The notes under the pieces: model-generated
Databases searched by the model: none
Told to the model about the DNA's origin: nothing
What the model saw: only the letters and a program-made list of their open reading frames with translations
Part shown: positions 26,318 through 35,772 of the stretch, piece by piece
Position numbering within the stretch: position 1 is the stretch's first letter
Layout: each line of letters begins with the position of its first letter
From: Idiomarina aquatica
GTDB taxonomy: Bacteria; Pseudomonadota; Gammaproteobacteria; Enterobacterales; Alteromonadaceae
Reading direction: 5' to 3'
Length of the DNA stretch: 64,000 nucleotides
NCBI RefSeq assembly: GCF_003987185.1
Contig: NZ_PIPS01000001.1
Span: forward strand, 1,240,001 to 1,304,000
Translations under genes and position numbers: made by a program

Positions 26318-27853
26318 ATGCTGCAACAAAGCCTTTTAGCGGATCTTGTCACCGATGTACCGGCGGCGGTGCGCCTGCAAAATTTGGTGAAAACCTTGCG
26401 CCAGCACTTTCATTGTGGCGCCGTTGTCCTGTTAAAACGCGACAGCGATGCGCTAAAGCCGGTTGCCATGCATGGGTTGGTTGATGAAGCCTTGGGACGT
26501 CGCTTTGTCATCGCGCAACATCCACGTCTTGCCACCCTGCTGTCATCGCGTAATCCAGTGCTGTTTGAGCCGAGCACCAGCCTTCCTGATCCCTATGACG
26601 GGCTATTGGCAGAACAACCGGGGGATGCATTACCCGTGCACGATTGTATGGGCATCAGTTTATACGTTGAAGGTCAATGTTGGGGCGTGCTCACGCTGGA
26701 TGCATTACAGCCGGGTACCTTTAATGATCAATCCACGGTTGAGCTACAGCGTTTTAGCCTGATTGTCGAGGCAGCCATTCGCGTTGGTTCTCTGGAGCAA
26801 CAGGTTAGAGCGCTACGCCAGAACCAACCACTGTCATCACCGGAAGCAAGCGTTTCAACCCGTACCGACTCGGAAATCATTGGAAACAGCCCGGCATTAC
26901 AACAAATTTTGGCAGAGCTGCATGCGGTCGCTAAAGCCGATTTACCGGTCTTGCTATTGGGCGAGACCGGCGTTGGTAAAGAGTTGTTTGCCCGCGAGCT
27001 GCATCGCCACTCAACGCGTGCGGATAAACCAATGATTTACGTTAACTGTGCCGCTTTACCTGAATCGTTAGCTGAGTCCGAATTATTTGGTCATAGTAAA
27101 GGCGCATTCTCCGGTGCCAGCAGCGAACGCGGTGGACGCTTTGAGGCGGCTCACGGTGGCACATTATTTCTCGATGAAGTTGGCGAGCTACCGCTGTCGA
27201 TTCAAGCCAAATTACTGCGGGTTTTGCAGAATGGCGAGGTTCAGCGGCTGGGCTCCGATAAGCCGCGCCAAGTCGATGTTCGCATTGTTGCCGCAACCAA
27301 CCGTAATTTAAAGCAACAAGTGCGGGACGAGCAATTTCGCGCCGACCTTTATCACCGCTTATCGGTCTACCCTATTCCCATACCACCTCTGCGGGAACGC
27401 GAGGACGATATTTTGTTGCTCGCTGGTCATTTTCTCGAGTTAAACCGGAGTCGTCTGGGGTTGCGTGCGCTGCGCCTATCGTCCACGGCCGAATTGGCAC
27501 TGAAGCAATATCGCTGGCCGGGCAACATCCGAGAACTCGAGCATGTCATTAGCCGCGCTGCCATCAAACTGTTGAGCGTTGGGGTTGATCACAACAGTAT
27601 TGCGACCATCGATGATGATACGCTGGACTTGACCATGCCGTCGGTAGCCGCCACGCAAAGGCGGGATCTGCAGGATACCGTGCTGGCGGCCAATGAAGAC
27701 ATCAGCTTGCGTGACGCCGTAGAGTTTACGCAGAAACAAATGATCCGTCAGGCGCTGACACTGGAAGATGGCAACTGGAGTCGAGCCGCGAAGCGTTTAG
27801 GTGTAGACTCAAGCAACCTTCATAAACTTGCGAGTCGCTTGGGAATCAAATAG
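26318..27853 (+). CDS. norR: Nitric oxide-responsive sigma-54 activator NorR
   Basis: A 511-residue activator: GAF sensor ~1-165, AAA+ ~185-410, Fis-type helix-turn-helix ~465-511. The GAF iron-site region follows E. coli NorR: GRRFVIAQHPR, LPDPYDGLL and the His in PVHDCMG. Walker A is GETGVGK (215-221). The sigma-54 contact loop reads GAFSGA (262-267) instead of GAFTGA. Nitric oxide binding to the GAF iron relieves inhibition of the ATPase. No clear ribosome site precedes the ATG; a NorR-type site lies there. Followed by ybaN after 2 bp. Confidence 0.93.
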   Translation: MLQQSLLADLVTDVPAAVRLQNLVKTLRQHFHCGAVVLLKRDSDALKPVAMHGLVDEALGRRFVIAQHPRLATLLSSRNPVLFEPSTSLPDPYDGLLAEQPGDALPVHDCMGISLYVEGQCWGVLTLDALQPGTFNDQSTVELQRFSLIVEAAIRVGSLEQQVRALRQNQPLSSPEASVSTRTDSEIIGNSPALQQILAELHAVAKADLPVLLLGETGVGKELFARELHRHSTRADKPMIYVNCAALPESLAESELFGHSKGAFSGASSERGGRFEAAHGGTLFLDEVGELPLSIQAKLLRVLQNGEVQRLGSDKPRQVDVRIVAATNRNLKQQVRDEQFRADLYHRLSVYPIPIPPLREREDDILLLAGHFLELNRSRLGLRALRLSSTAELALKQYRWPGNIRELEHVISRAAIKLLSVGVDHNSIATIDDDTLDLTMPSVAATQRRDLQDTVLAANEDISLRDAVEFTQKQMIRQALTLEDGNWSRAAKRLGVDSSNLHKLASRLGIK

Positions 27854-27855
27854 TC

Positions 27856-28266
27856 ATGCAGTGGATGACCACAGTATTCTGGCGTTGTCTGGCGCTCAGT
27901 TTTGTCGCGCTGGGCTTTATCGGGTTGCTATTACCGGTAATGCCAACGGTACCTTTTTTAATCGTCGCCTTATGGGCAGCCAGCAAAGGCTGGCCGTCAC
28001 TGGAGCGAAAACTCCTCGAACACCCCAAATACGGTGCCGACATTCGTGCCTGGCGCGAAACCCGCAGCGTCCGTCGTAGCGCCAAGTGGGCGGCTATCCT
28101 GATGATGACCGGTGGCTACATTATTCTGTGGTTTATCCAGTGGCCGCCGGTATGGCTTAAAATCACGGTTGGTGTCATTTTGGTCAGCGTCGGCAGTTGG
28201 CTGTGGACCCGTCCCGACCTTGTTGAAACGATAAAGAGCAACGATCATGAAAACACTGACGCATGA
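27856..28266 (+). CDS. ybaN: DUF454 inner-membrane protein (YbaN-like)
   Basis: A 136-residue protein with about three membrane helices. The family block GLLLPVMPTVPFLIVALWAASKG is clear near the N-terminus, as is HPKYGADIRAWRE. Function is not established. Begins 2 bp after norR and overlaps moeB by 20 bp, so it belongs to the norR-ybaN-moeB transcript. Confidence 0.82.
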   Translation: MQWMTTVFWRCLALSFVALGFIGLLLPVMPTVPFLIVALWAASKGWPSLERKLLEHPKYGADIRAWRETRSVRRSAKWAAILMMTGGYIILWFIQWPPVWLKITVGVILVSVGSWLWTRPDLVETIKSNDHENTDA

Positions 28267-28993
28267 GCAAATGCTTCGTTATAACCGCCACATTGTTCTG
28301 CCTGCTATCGACATGGAAGGTCAGGAACGACTACTGAACAGTCAGGTGGTTGTGATTGGTGCCGGCGGCTTGGGTTGCGCGGTATTACCGTACCTCGTCA
28401 GTGCTGGCGTTGGCAGCGTTACCATCATTGATGCTGATACTATCGAGCGAAGCAATCTGCAGCGTCAGCCGCTGTACCGCGAACAAGACGTTGGTGGTAG
28501 CAAGGCCGAAACCGCTCAACAGCAGTTGCAACAACTCAACAGTGAAACACAACTGCGCGCGATTCATGGTTGGGCCGATGCCGACACACTGGCGTCACTC
28601 GAACAGCCCATTGATCTGATCATCGATTGTTGCGATAACCTGACCACCCGCAATCTGGTCAATGAGTTTTGTGTTAAGCACAGCATACCGCTGGTTTCCG
28701 GCTCTGCCATCCGCTTTGAAGGGCAACTTGCGGCGTTTTCTATGCAGCCCGGCGAACCCTGTTATCAGTGTTTTAGTCGGCTGTTTGGTGAGCAAAGTCT
28801 AAGCTGCACGGAGTCCGGCGTAGCTTCTCCTCTGGTTGGCGTAGTCGGCAGCATGCAGGCACTGGAAGCGCTGAAGATCTTAACAGGGGCCGGTAAGCCC
28901 CTGTTTGGTCAGCTATTAATGTTTGACGGCTTAAACGCAGAGTGGCAACGCTTTAAACTCAGCCCGTTTCCAAACTGCCCGGCTTGTGGTTAA
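28247..28993 (+). CDS. moeB: Molybdopterin-synthase adenylyltransferase MoeB
   Basis: A 248-residue E1-like enzyme that adenylates the C-terminal glycine of MoaD. Nucleotide loop VVVIGAGGLGC, RSNLQRQ arginines, zinc cysteines in CYQCF and CPACG, and the conserved CTESGV cysteine segment. Last gene after norR and ybaN; ends 4 bp into the converging nnrS gene. The rest of the cofactor genes lie at 33 kb and 58-64 kb. Confidence 0.92.
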   Translation: MKTLTHEQMLRYNRHIVLPAIDMEGQERLLNSQVVVIGAGGLGCAVLPYLVSAGVGSVTIIDADTIERSNLQRQPLYREQDVGGSKAETAQQQLQQLNSETQLRAIHGWADADTLASLEQPIDLIIDCCDNLTTRNLVNEFCVKHSIPLVSGSAIRFEGQLAAFSMQPGEPCYQCFSRLFGEQSLSCTESGVASPLVGVVGSMQALEALKILTGAGKPLFGQLLMFDGLNAEWQRFKLSPFPNCPACG

Positions 28994-30192
28994 CCTGGGT
29001 TGCCATCAGCCCGCGGGGTTAAAAAGATACGCACGTAAACCATTACAAAAATCAGCAATGCGGCGGTCCAGGCGTAGCTGCTGATTAACAGCCAATCGGT
29101 TGTCCACTGCGGCCATACACTGACGCCCAGAACACGAGTTAACCCGGCAATCACCATCAACGCAAATGCCAGCGACATGATCGGTTTTGGCTGTAACGGC
29201 CTACCACTGTGGCCTAGCGACACGCGCGCCATCATCGCTAAAATCATGTTACCCATCGCTCCGGCAGTGAGTGCATGCATGGCGGTACTGCGAGTGATTT
29301 CGGCTCCCCAGTAATGCGCAGCCAGTAATGCCAACCCAAGCGGGATAAACCAGTAGGCAATGTGCAAAGACCAAAGTAACGGTACGCGGAAGGTTAACCA
29401 GATTTTCCAACGCAACACGCGAACAAAGTGCGCCAGCGCAGCAACGGCAAAAAGTGCCCCGAGCCAAAGGTCCGGAATGTACAAGGTGAGATTAAAAAAG
29501 TGCACCGCAAACAGCAGCCACAGCAGCCCAATGGACAAGCTTTCCAACCAGCCAATCGGCAATACTTTTTTGGTCATGGTGCCATTGGCTGTAAACATCG
29601 GCATCACCCGGCCGCCGATGATGGACATCAACAGCGTAACCAAGAACACACCGTTATAAGCGCCCAGGGTTTGCCACTCGTATTGCTTAAATTGATAGCC
29701 AACGTGCATCAACGCGCTGGACACCGCCAACAACAAAAGAATGGGAATAAAAAACAGATTGCGCGTTTGGTTCACTTTCAATACCAACCGTGCGAACAGA
29801 ATGGCCGCGACCGTTAGTAGCGCAACATCAACGCTCATGACCAGCCACCAGGGTAAGCCTTCGCCAAACAACATCAGCAACCGCCCGGCACTCCACAGCA
29901 ACGCGAGAATACCCAGTGTTGCGCCATGTGTTGCACGCATACCGGTCCAGTTCTGAACCGCTGTTAATAAGAACCCCAATACAATGGCTACGACAAAGCC
30001 GTAAATCATTTCATGACTGTGCCAGAACAGGATGTTGCCGTACACCGGCAGCTCTAGCGTCCCACTCAGCGCTAACCCCCACAATAGAATGGCGATGGCA
30101 CTGAAAATAGCGCCGAATAAAAACATCGGCCGGTAAGCCTGGCGCAGAATGGGTGCCATTGCCATTTCTTTATCTAGCTGTGTAACTTGCAT
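28990..30192 (-). CDS. nnrS: NnrS family heme-copper membrane protein
   Basis: A 400-residue protein with about twelve membrane helices. NnrS marks are the N-terminal RPMFLFGAIFS, FWHSHEMIYGFV, GGRVMPMFTANG and MHALTAGAMGNMILAMMARVSLGHSGR. NnrS proteins lower the damage caused by nitric oxide. The ATG at 30192, with AGGACAGGA upstream, is preferred to a TTG 21 bp earlier. Beside the norR group, which fits its role. Confidence 0.92.
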   Translation of the reverse strand: MQVTQLDKEMAMAPILRQAYRPMFLFGAIFSAIAILLWGLALSGTLELPVYGNILFWHSHEMIYGFVVAIVLGFLLTAVQNWTGMRATHGATLGILALLWSAGRLLMLFGEGLPWWLVMSVDVALLTVAAILFARLVLKVNQTRNLFFIPILLLLAVSSALMHVGYQFKQYEWQTLGAYNGVFLVTLLMSIIGGRVMPMFTANGTMTKKVLPIGWLESLSIGLLWLLFAVHFFNLTLYIPDLWLGALFAVAALAHFVRVLRWKIWLTFRVPLLWSLHIAYWFIPLGLALLAAHYWGAEITRSTAMHALTAGAMGNMILAMMARVSLGHSGRPLQPKPIMSLAFALMVIAGLTRVLGVSVWPQWTTDWLLISSYAWTAALLIFVMVYVRIFLTPRADGNPG

Positions 30193-30496
30193 GATCCTGT
30201 CCTCTTGGCTCAATTAGCATTATCATACATTTTTAATGCACATTAAAACCACCCTTTATTGCTGAAAATAGTGTAGTACCCCAAAGATTATCGAAACCCC
30301 GGCTGACCTAACCCAACTACCCAAAAAGTGATAACAACGCGCGTAAACTGGCCTTTTTCAAAGCTTCTGTCTTTACCCACAATAGGTAGTTAAACAGCCG
30401 TCAGATAAAGCTCTATAGCCTTGATTATAAAGTAATTTATTTAAAAACCCCGTAAAGTAAGTGGTATCGATAACAGGGCTTATTAGGAGGTTTTTA
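30193..30496. other. Intergenic region nnrS-narK
   Basis: A 304 bp AT-rich gap between divergent genes. It holds the NsrR-like repeat, several NarL-type heptamers (TACCCCA at 30277, TACCCAA at 30318, AGTGGTA at 30460) and an inverted pair TACCCAC-A-ATAGGTA at 30374-30388. A TTGAT half-site lies near 30421, without a good partner for an FNR box. Confidence 0.45.
30226..30240. promoter_or_regulatory. NsrR-like inverted repeat before nnrS
   Basis: TACATTTTTAATGCA: arms TACATT and AATGCA around three T, five of six positions symmetric, close to the core of the NsrR operator. It stands 34 bp upstream of the nnrS start. No nsrR gene is in the window, so the regulator is inferred. Confidence 0.35.
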
Positions 30497-33166
30497 ATGA
30501 ACCAGTCCGTATCAACATCGCCCGGCCAACGCAATTACGCATTGTTGCTCTCAACGCTTGCGTTTACCTTGTGTTTTGCCGTCTGGACGATTTTTTCCAT
30601 CATCGGTATACAGATTAAGGACGATTTTAATCTTACCGATACTCAACTCGGTTTGTTGATGGCAACGCCGGTATTAACCGGTTCCATCAGTCGGATGTTT
30701 CTCGGCATTTGGACCGACCGTTTCGGTGGCAAAAAGGTGTTTGCCATCTTAATGTTGCTGACATCGGCCTGTGTCTATTTACTGACCTTTGCCGACAGCT
30801 ACATCATGTTGCTGGTTGCCGCACTTGGGGTTGGTCTTGCCGGCGGCTCTTTTATTGTGGGTGTTACCTACACCGCTGCCTGGTTTGATGACGCTAAAGA
30901 GAAGCAAGGTACCGCGCTGGGTATTTTTGGCGCCGGTAATGTCGGCTCAGCGGTGACTAACTTTGGTGCGCCCTTTTTGCTGATCGCACTCGGTTGGCAG
31001 GGTACTGCACAAATTTACGCGACAGTGCTTGCCATCGCCGGCATCACGTTCTTCGTACTCGCCAAAGAAGATCCGCTGAAAAATGCCCGTCAGGAGAAAC
31101 AACAGCAAGGCTTCTGGGAACAGTTGTCACCGCTGGGAGATCTGCGGGTCTGGCGCTTTTCCTTGTATTATTTCTTTGTTTTCGGCGCGTTCGTTGCGCT
31201 TGCGCTGTGGCTTCCGCATTATCTTATCGGCGTTTATCATCTGGATGTAAAAACCGCCGGTATGATTGCCGCGATGTATACCATTCCGGCCTCACTGTTT
31301 CGTATTCTTGGCGGCTGGATGTCCGACAAATACGGCGCCCGTCGGGTCATGTACTGGACCTTTATCGCGTCCGTAATTTGTACCTTCCTGTTAAGCTATC
31401 CAAGCACACAGTACGCCGTTCAGGGGGTTGATCAAGTCTACAACTTTCACTTAGAAGTGACCTTAGTTGGCTTTGTCTTCCTGACGTTTGTGCTGGGCTT
31501 TTTCATGTCGCTGGGTAAAGCCGCAGTATTTAAGCACATTCCCGTTTACTACCCGAAAAGCGTCGGCGCGGTTGGTGGCGTGGTTGGTATGATCGGTGGT
31601 TTAGGCGGCTTCTTATTACCGCTTACCTTCGGTATGCTGAATGACGTTATCGGCGTTTGGCAAAGCAGTTTCATGCTGTTGTTTGTCATTGCCGCGGGGG
31701 CGTTAGCCTGGATGCACTTTGCCATTCTTAAAGCAGAGCGCGTTGAATACCGTGAAGATCGTGAAGAGCGGGATCTGCCGGAATTGTCTACCCCGAACTC
31801 AATGGTGCTGGATGACTGGCGTCCGGAAGACGAAACCTTCTGGAAAGAAAAAGGCAAACGTATTGCTACCCGGAACCTGTGGATTTCCATCCCGAACTTA
31901 TTCCTGGCGTTCGCGGTCTGGACCATCTGGAGTATTCTGGTGGTTAAAATGCCCGCGCTGGGCTTCCCGTACAGCCAAAACGAGTTATTCTGGTTAGCCG
32001 CATTGCCAGCGTTGTCCGGTGCTACCCTGAGGATTTTCTACAGCTTCATGGTGCCAATCTTCGGCGGCAGACGCTGGACCGCCATATCCACTGCCTCACT
32101 GCTCATTCCATGCGTGTGGATTGGCTTTGCCGTACAAAATACCGATACGCCATACATGATCATGCTGATCCTGGCACTACTGTGTGGTTTTGGCGGCGGT
32201 AACTTCTCCTCCAGCATGTCAAACATCAGCTTCTTCTATCCACAGAAGGAAAAAGGCGGCGCTCTGGGGATGAACGCCGGCCTTGGTAACCTGGGTGTTT
32301 CCGGTATGCAACTACTGGCGCCGTTAGTTATCGCAGCCAGTGTATTTGGAGGCATTGAAGGTGATCCACTGGTGGTACAACAAGGCGCGAATGCCGGTCA
32401 GGAAATCTGGCTGCAAAATGCTGCCTTCCTGTGGGTGCCATTGATTGTGATCGCCTCTGTAGCCGCCTGGTTTGGCATGAACGACATCTCGTCAGCCAAG
32501 GCGTCATTCAGCGACCAAGCGGTTATTTTTAAACGCAGCCATAACTGGATCATGTGTATCCTGTATCTCGGCACCTTTGGTAGCTTCATCGGCTTCGCCG
32601 CGGGCTTCCCACTGCTGTCCGGGATGCTGTTCCCTGAAGTCGATCCTACCGCCTATGCCTTCCTCGGGCCGCTGGTTGGCGCCCTTGCCCGACCTGCCGG
32701 GGGGATCATCGCTGATAAGCTGGGCGGCGCCCGGGTTACCTTCTGGAACTTCTTGTTAATGATTGTCGGTGTCCTTGGCGTCATCTACTTCCTGCCAATT
32801 GCGGGTACAGAAGGCAATTTCTGGGGCTTCTTCGCGGCGTTTATGTTGCTGTTTATCGCAACGGGTATCGGTAATGGCTCAACGTTCCGTATGGTACCGG
32901 TCATCTTCTTAAACCAACGCAAACGTGAACTCGGCGATACCGACCAGGCCATTAAGGAAGGCAACAAAGAGTCCGCTGCAGTCATTGGCTTTATTTCAGC
33001 ATTTGCTGCCTACGGTGGTTTCTTTATTCCGAAAGCGTACGGTACGTCCATCAGCTTAACCGGTGGCGTTTCCGCGGCTTTAGTGAGCTTTATCATCTTT
33101 TACGCAGTCTGTGCTGTGATAACTTGGTGGTTCTACTCTCGCAAAAATGCACCAGATCCTTGTTAA
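30497..33166 (+). CDS. narK: Fused NarK1-NarK2 nitrate/nitrite transporter
   Basis: An 889-residue fusion of two major-facilitator transporters, ~24 membrane helices. Half one (~1-430) is NarK1-like with GLAGGSFIVGVTYTAAWF and LGKAAVFKHIPVYYP; half two (~450-889) is NarK2-like with GFGGGNFSSSMSNISFFYP and GIGNGSTFRMVPVIF. A hydrophilic linker (~425-455, RVEYREDREERDLPE) joins them. In Paracoccus a similar fusion combines nitrate/proton symport with nitrate/nitrite exchange. The ATG at 30497 has a perfect AGGAGG; the frame opens earlier without one. Confidence 0.93.
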   Translation: MNQSVSTSPGQRNYALLLSTLAFTLCFAVWTIFSIIGIQIKDDFNLTDTQLGLLMATPVLTGSISRMFLGIWTDRFGGKKVFAILMLLTSACVYLLTFADSYIMLLVAALGVGLAGGSFIVGVTYTAAWFDDAKEKQGTALGIFGAGNVGSAVTNFGAPFLLIALGWQGTAQIYATVLAIAGITFFVLAKEDPLKNARQEKQQQGFWEQLSPLGDLRVWRFSLYYFFVFGAFVALALWLPHYLIGVYHLDVKTAGMIAAMYTIPASLFRILGGWMSDKYGARRVMYWTFIASVICTFLLSYPSTQYAVQGVDQVYNFHLEVTLVGFVFLTFVLGFFMSLGKAAVFKHIPVYYPKSVGAVGGVVGMIGGLGGFLLPLTFGMLNDVIGVWQSSFMLLFVIAAGALAWMHFAILKAERVEYREDREERDLPELSTPNSMVLDDWRPEDETFWKEKGKRIATRNLWISIPNLFLAFAVWTIWSILVVKMPALGFPYSQNELFWLAALPALSGATLRIFYSFMVPIFGGRRWTAISTASLLIPCVWIGFAVQNTDTPYMIMLILALLCGFGGGNFSSSMSNISFFYPQKEKGGALGMNAGLGNLGVSGMQLLAPLVIAASVFGGIEGDPLVVQQGANAGQEIWLQNAAFLWVPLIVIASVAAWFGMNDISSAKASFSDQAVIFKRSHNWIMCILYLGTFGSFIGFAAGFPLLSGMLFPEVDPTAYAFLGPLVGALARPAGGIIADKLGGARVTFWNFLLMIVGVLGVIYFLPIAGTEGNFWGFFAAFMLLFIATGIGNGSTFRMVPVIFLNQRKRELGDTDQAIKEGNKESAAVIGFISAFAAYGGFFIPKAYGTSISLTGGVSAALVSFIIFYAVCAVITWWFYSRKNAPDPC

Positions 33167-33223
33167 GGATCTGGCAATAAAAAAGCCCGGTCACTTCAAA
33201 TTAAAGTGACCGGGCTTTTTTTT
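33152..33223. terminator. Tandem hairpins ending narK, bidirectional
   Basis: First a ten-base palindrome CCAGATCCTT/AAGGATCTGG (33152-33174) that includes the narK stop, then a 16-base stem (33181-33196 with 33204-33219) ending in eight T. The second also terminates the converging mogA transcript. Confidence 0.9.
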
Positions 33224-33236
33224 GGTTTACGTTAAA

Positions 33237-33767
33237 CTACTTCTTCGGTCGGAACGGCTTTATTACCGACTCGTCACAGGTTAAATACGGGCCTTCCATT
33301 AAGTCAATGCAGTAAGGCACTGCCGGAAACACGGCGTCTAAGCACTGACGAATGGCTTTCGGTTTACCCGGTAAGTTGATGATCAGTGACGAACCCCGCA
33401 AGCCAGCCGTTTGGCGCGATAAAATAGCCGTCGGTACGTATTTTAACGACTCCTGACGCATTAACTCTCCAAAGCCCGGCATCATCCGGTCGCAAACGGC
33501 TTCGGTGGCTTCCGGTGTGACATCGCGCTTAGCCGGACCGGTTCCGCCGGTGGTTACCACCAAACAGCAGCGTTGCTCGTCAACAAGCTCCCGCAAAGTA
33601 GCTTCTATCAGCGCCTGCTCATCTTCAATGACTCGATAAACCGGTTCCCAGGAGGACGTCAAATACGCTGTCAGCGTTTCCTGTATTGCCGGTCCGGACA
33701 GATCCTCATATTGACCGCGGCTGGCGCGGTCGCTGACGGTTACAATTCCGATACGTGCTGCTTCCAT
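33237..33767 (-). CDS. mogA: Molybdopterin adenylyltransferase MogA
   Basis: A 176-residue protein with the nucleotide motif TTGGTGPAKRDVTPEAT and the end-block GSSLIINLPGKPKAI. MogA adenylates molybdopterin before molybdenum insertion by MoeA. The N-terminus IGIVTVSDRASRGQYED fits MogA better than MoaB. Last gene of the ubiU-ubiV-mogA run (23 bp gap), closed by the terminator shared with narK. Confidence 0.9.
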   Translation of the reverse strand: MEAARIGIVTVSDRASRGQYEDLSGPAIQETLTAYLTSSWEPVYRVIEDEQALIEATLRELVDEQRCCLVVTTGGTGPAKRDVTPEATEAVCDRMMPGFGELMRQESLKYVPTAILSRQTAGLRGSSLIINLPGKPKAIRQCLDAVFPAVPYCIDLMEGPYLTCDESVIKPFRPKK

Positions 33768-33790
33768 AATTCCTCAATCGTTATTCCACG

Positions 33791-34666
33791 TTAGCTGGCC
33801 TTTACCATACCAGCCAGTTGCAACCAGTAGCCATTACTCTCTTTATCACTCAGCTTCAGCGGCTGGCTGCCATCCATATTTGCTCTGAAACGTTCAATCC
33901 AGTCGAAGGTGCCCTCGGGCTGTGGACTGATGCGAACGCGGTCAACCAATCCCTGCATTGACGGCAATTGATTGATCAAATTGTAACGTGTACCAGACTG
34001 CGTTTGTATGCCGTTCAGCACGAAAACCTGTTTGCCGTCCTGGCTCTTTACCGTGCGCCCCTGTGGGTATTTAATGCAGCAAAGTTCACACTGATCTTTG
34101 GGTCGGTTTTCTGAGCGCGCTGTAAAACAGCGTCCTGACCAGGCCAACGGCATATGACCCAAGGCAAACACTTCGGTCTGAAACAGATTTCGTACCGAGC
34201 TGACCTGTGGCTGTTTCAAAATGTCACTCAGCCATTGCTGAGACAACTCATAGGGTGTCACCCAATGATTCATGCCCATATCCACAAAGCGGCGCAGTGC
34301 CTCATGGTTATAGATATTGACTGCAGAACCAACAGTGAAGTTAACCCCATGCTCGCGCAAGTATGGGATCGCACCGACGTCATTGGCTTCAACCTCGAAC
34401 TCTCCGTTGTTGCAATATTTTGCCATTTGCGCCAGCTCCGCCGGCGCTTCAAGTAAGGTCATGGTCGACAGACATACCTGTTTACCGGCCTCACGCAGTT
34501 CATGGGCAATGGTTAGATAGTCATCCAGGTTCAGTTCACGGCGTTTACTGCAGACGGTTTCGCCCAGGTACACCCGGTCGACATCAGATTCAGCCACCTG
34601 CCGGTAAAAGGCTTTTACTTTGGCTTTTGGCCAAAAATATAAAATCGGTCCTAATGCAATTTGCAT
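33791..34666 (-). CDS. ubiV: Anaerobic ubiquinone hydroxylation protein UbiV
   Basis: A 291-residue U32 family protein. The four cysteines that bind the 4Fe-4S cluster in E. coli UbiV are at the same positions here: C39, C180, C193 and C197. With UbiU it hydroxylates the ubiquinone ring without oxygen, using prephenate as oxygen donor in E. coli. It starts 3 bp after ubiU. Confidence 0.93.
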   Translation of the reverse strand: MQIALGPILYFWPKAKVKAFYRQVAESDVDRVYLGETVCSKRRELNLDDYLTIAHELREAGKQVCLSTMTLLEAPAELAQMAKYCNNGEFEVEANDVGAIPYLREHGVNFTVGSAVNIYNHEALRRFVDMGMNHWVTPYELSQQWLSDILKQPQVSSVRNLFQTEVFALGHMPLAWSGRCFTARSENRPKDQCELCCIKYPQGRTVKSQDGKQVFVLNGIQTQSGTRYNLINQLPSMQGLVDRVRISPQPEGTFDWIERFRANMDGSQPLKLSDKESNGYWLQLAGMVKAS

Positions 34667-34669
34667 AAT

Positions 34670-35662
34670 TTACTTCCACTTTCGGTGATAGGCGCCTAAC
34701 GTCGTTTGGCTGCCTTCAGATAGCGATGACAATACGCGGTCCCACTCGTGCTCTACTTCAAACTGTTCCGGGTTTTGCATGACCCGGTCAATCGCCTGCC
34801 GCCATACCTTGGTAATTTGTGCGACATAAGCCGGACTGCGTTGTCGCCCTTCGATTTTTAGCGACGCAATGCCCTCTTTGTGAAGTTGCGGTAGCAGGCT
34901 CAAGGTGTTTAAGCTGGTCGGTTCTTCGAGCACATTGTAGAGTTCATCATCGACCTGGAAACGCCCTTTACACAGGGTCGGATAGCCAGCATTTTCGCCT
35001 TCGCCAAAACGGTCAATCACCACACCGTTTAAACGCGACTCCAGCCGGCTACCCTGATGCTCCCATTCAACATAAGCCGCCGGAGAGCAGGCGCCAGCGG
35101 TGTTTGGCGATTCTCCGGTCATGTAAGAACTTAAATAGCAACGGCCCTCGGCCATAATGCAGAGACTGCCAAACGCAAAGACTTCCAACTCGATATCGGT
35201 GGTTCGCGCTAACGCCCGCACTTGCTGCATCGATAATACGCGCGGTAATACCACCCGGCTGATACCGTACTGACGATAGAATTCAATGGCTCCCGCATTG
35301 GTGGCTGACGCCTGAACACTTAAGTGCCGCTCAATCCGTGGATAACGCTCAGCGGCATAGCCCAATACCGCAATATCTGAAATGATCAGTACATCGGCAC
35401 CGGCGGCTACCGCCCCGTCTACCGCATCCCGCCACTTTGTCCAATTATTGGCGTGGGCAAAGGTATTAATGGCAACGTGCAGTTTCTTGCCATGCCGGTG
35501 AACATAGTCGGCAGCTTCCGCCAGTTTAAGCGCATTTAAGTTCAGCCCCGCGAAATGGCGGGCATTGGTTTCATCTTTTAAGCCGACGTAAACCGCGTCC
35601 GCGCCGTTTTCAATCGCCGCTTTTAATGCGGGAATACTGCCTGCAGGACATAATAATTCCAT
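34670..35662 (-). CDS. ubiU: Anaerobic ubiquinone hydroxylation protein UbiU
   Basis: A 330-residue U32 family protein. It opens with MELLCPAGSIPALKAAIENGADAVYVG; cluster cysteines C168, C175, C192 and C231 follow the E. coli pattern. Partner of UbiV. The gene is divergent from ubiT across a 110 bp AT-rich gap that has a TTGAT half-site at 35719-35723, a weak hint of FNR control. Confidence 0.94.
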   Translation of the reverse strand: MELLCPAGSIPALKAAIENGADAVYVGLKDETNARHFAGLNLNALKLAEAADYVHRHGKKLHVAINTFAHANNWTKWRDAVDGAVAAGADVLIISDIAVLGYAAERYPRIERHLSVQASATNAGAIEFYRQYGISRVVLPRVLSMQQVRALARTTDIELEVFAFGSLCIMAEGRCYLSSYMTGESPNTAGACSPAAYVEWEHQGSRLESRLNGVVIDRFGEGENAGYPTLCKGRFQVDDELYNVLEEPTSLNTLSLLPQLHKEGIASLKIEGRQRSPAYVAQITKVWRQAIDRVMQNPEQFEVEHEWDRVLSSLSEGSQTTLGAYHRKWK

Positions 35663-35772
35663 AACGGCCTCGAGTTTTTGTTCAGTTTTTTATTTAGGTT
35701 AATAAAAGCGAATTTCACTTGATCTATTATAAAGACACATTCCAAATATTTATTTAAAAGAGTGAGATAATA

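Noticed and set aside
30374-30388. NarL 7-2-7 site before narK
   Set aside because: The heptamers are separated by one base, not two, so it does not meet the known geometry.
30461-30496. N-terminal extension of the NarK fusion
   Set aside because: The perfect AGGAGG and homology both begin at 30497.
35719-35732. FNR box between ubiU and ubiT
   Set aside because: TTGAT is perfect but the second half (TATAA) matches only two of five positions.
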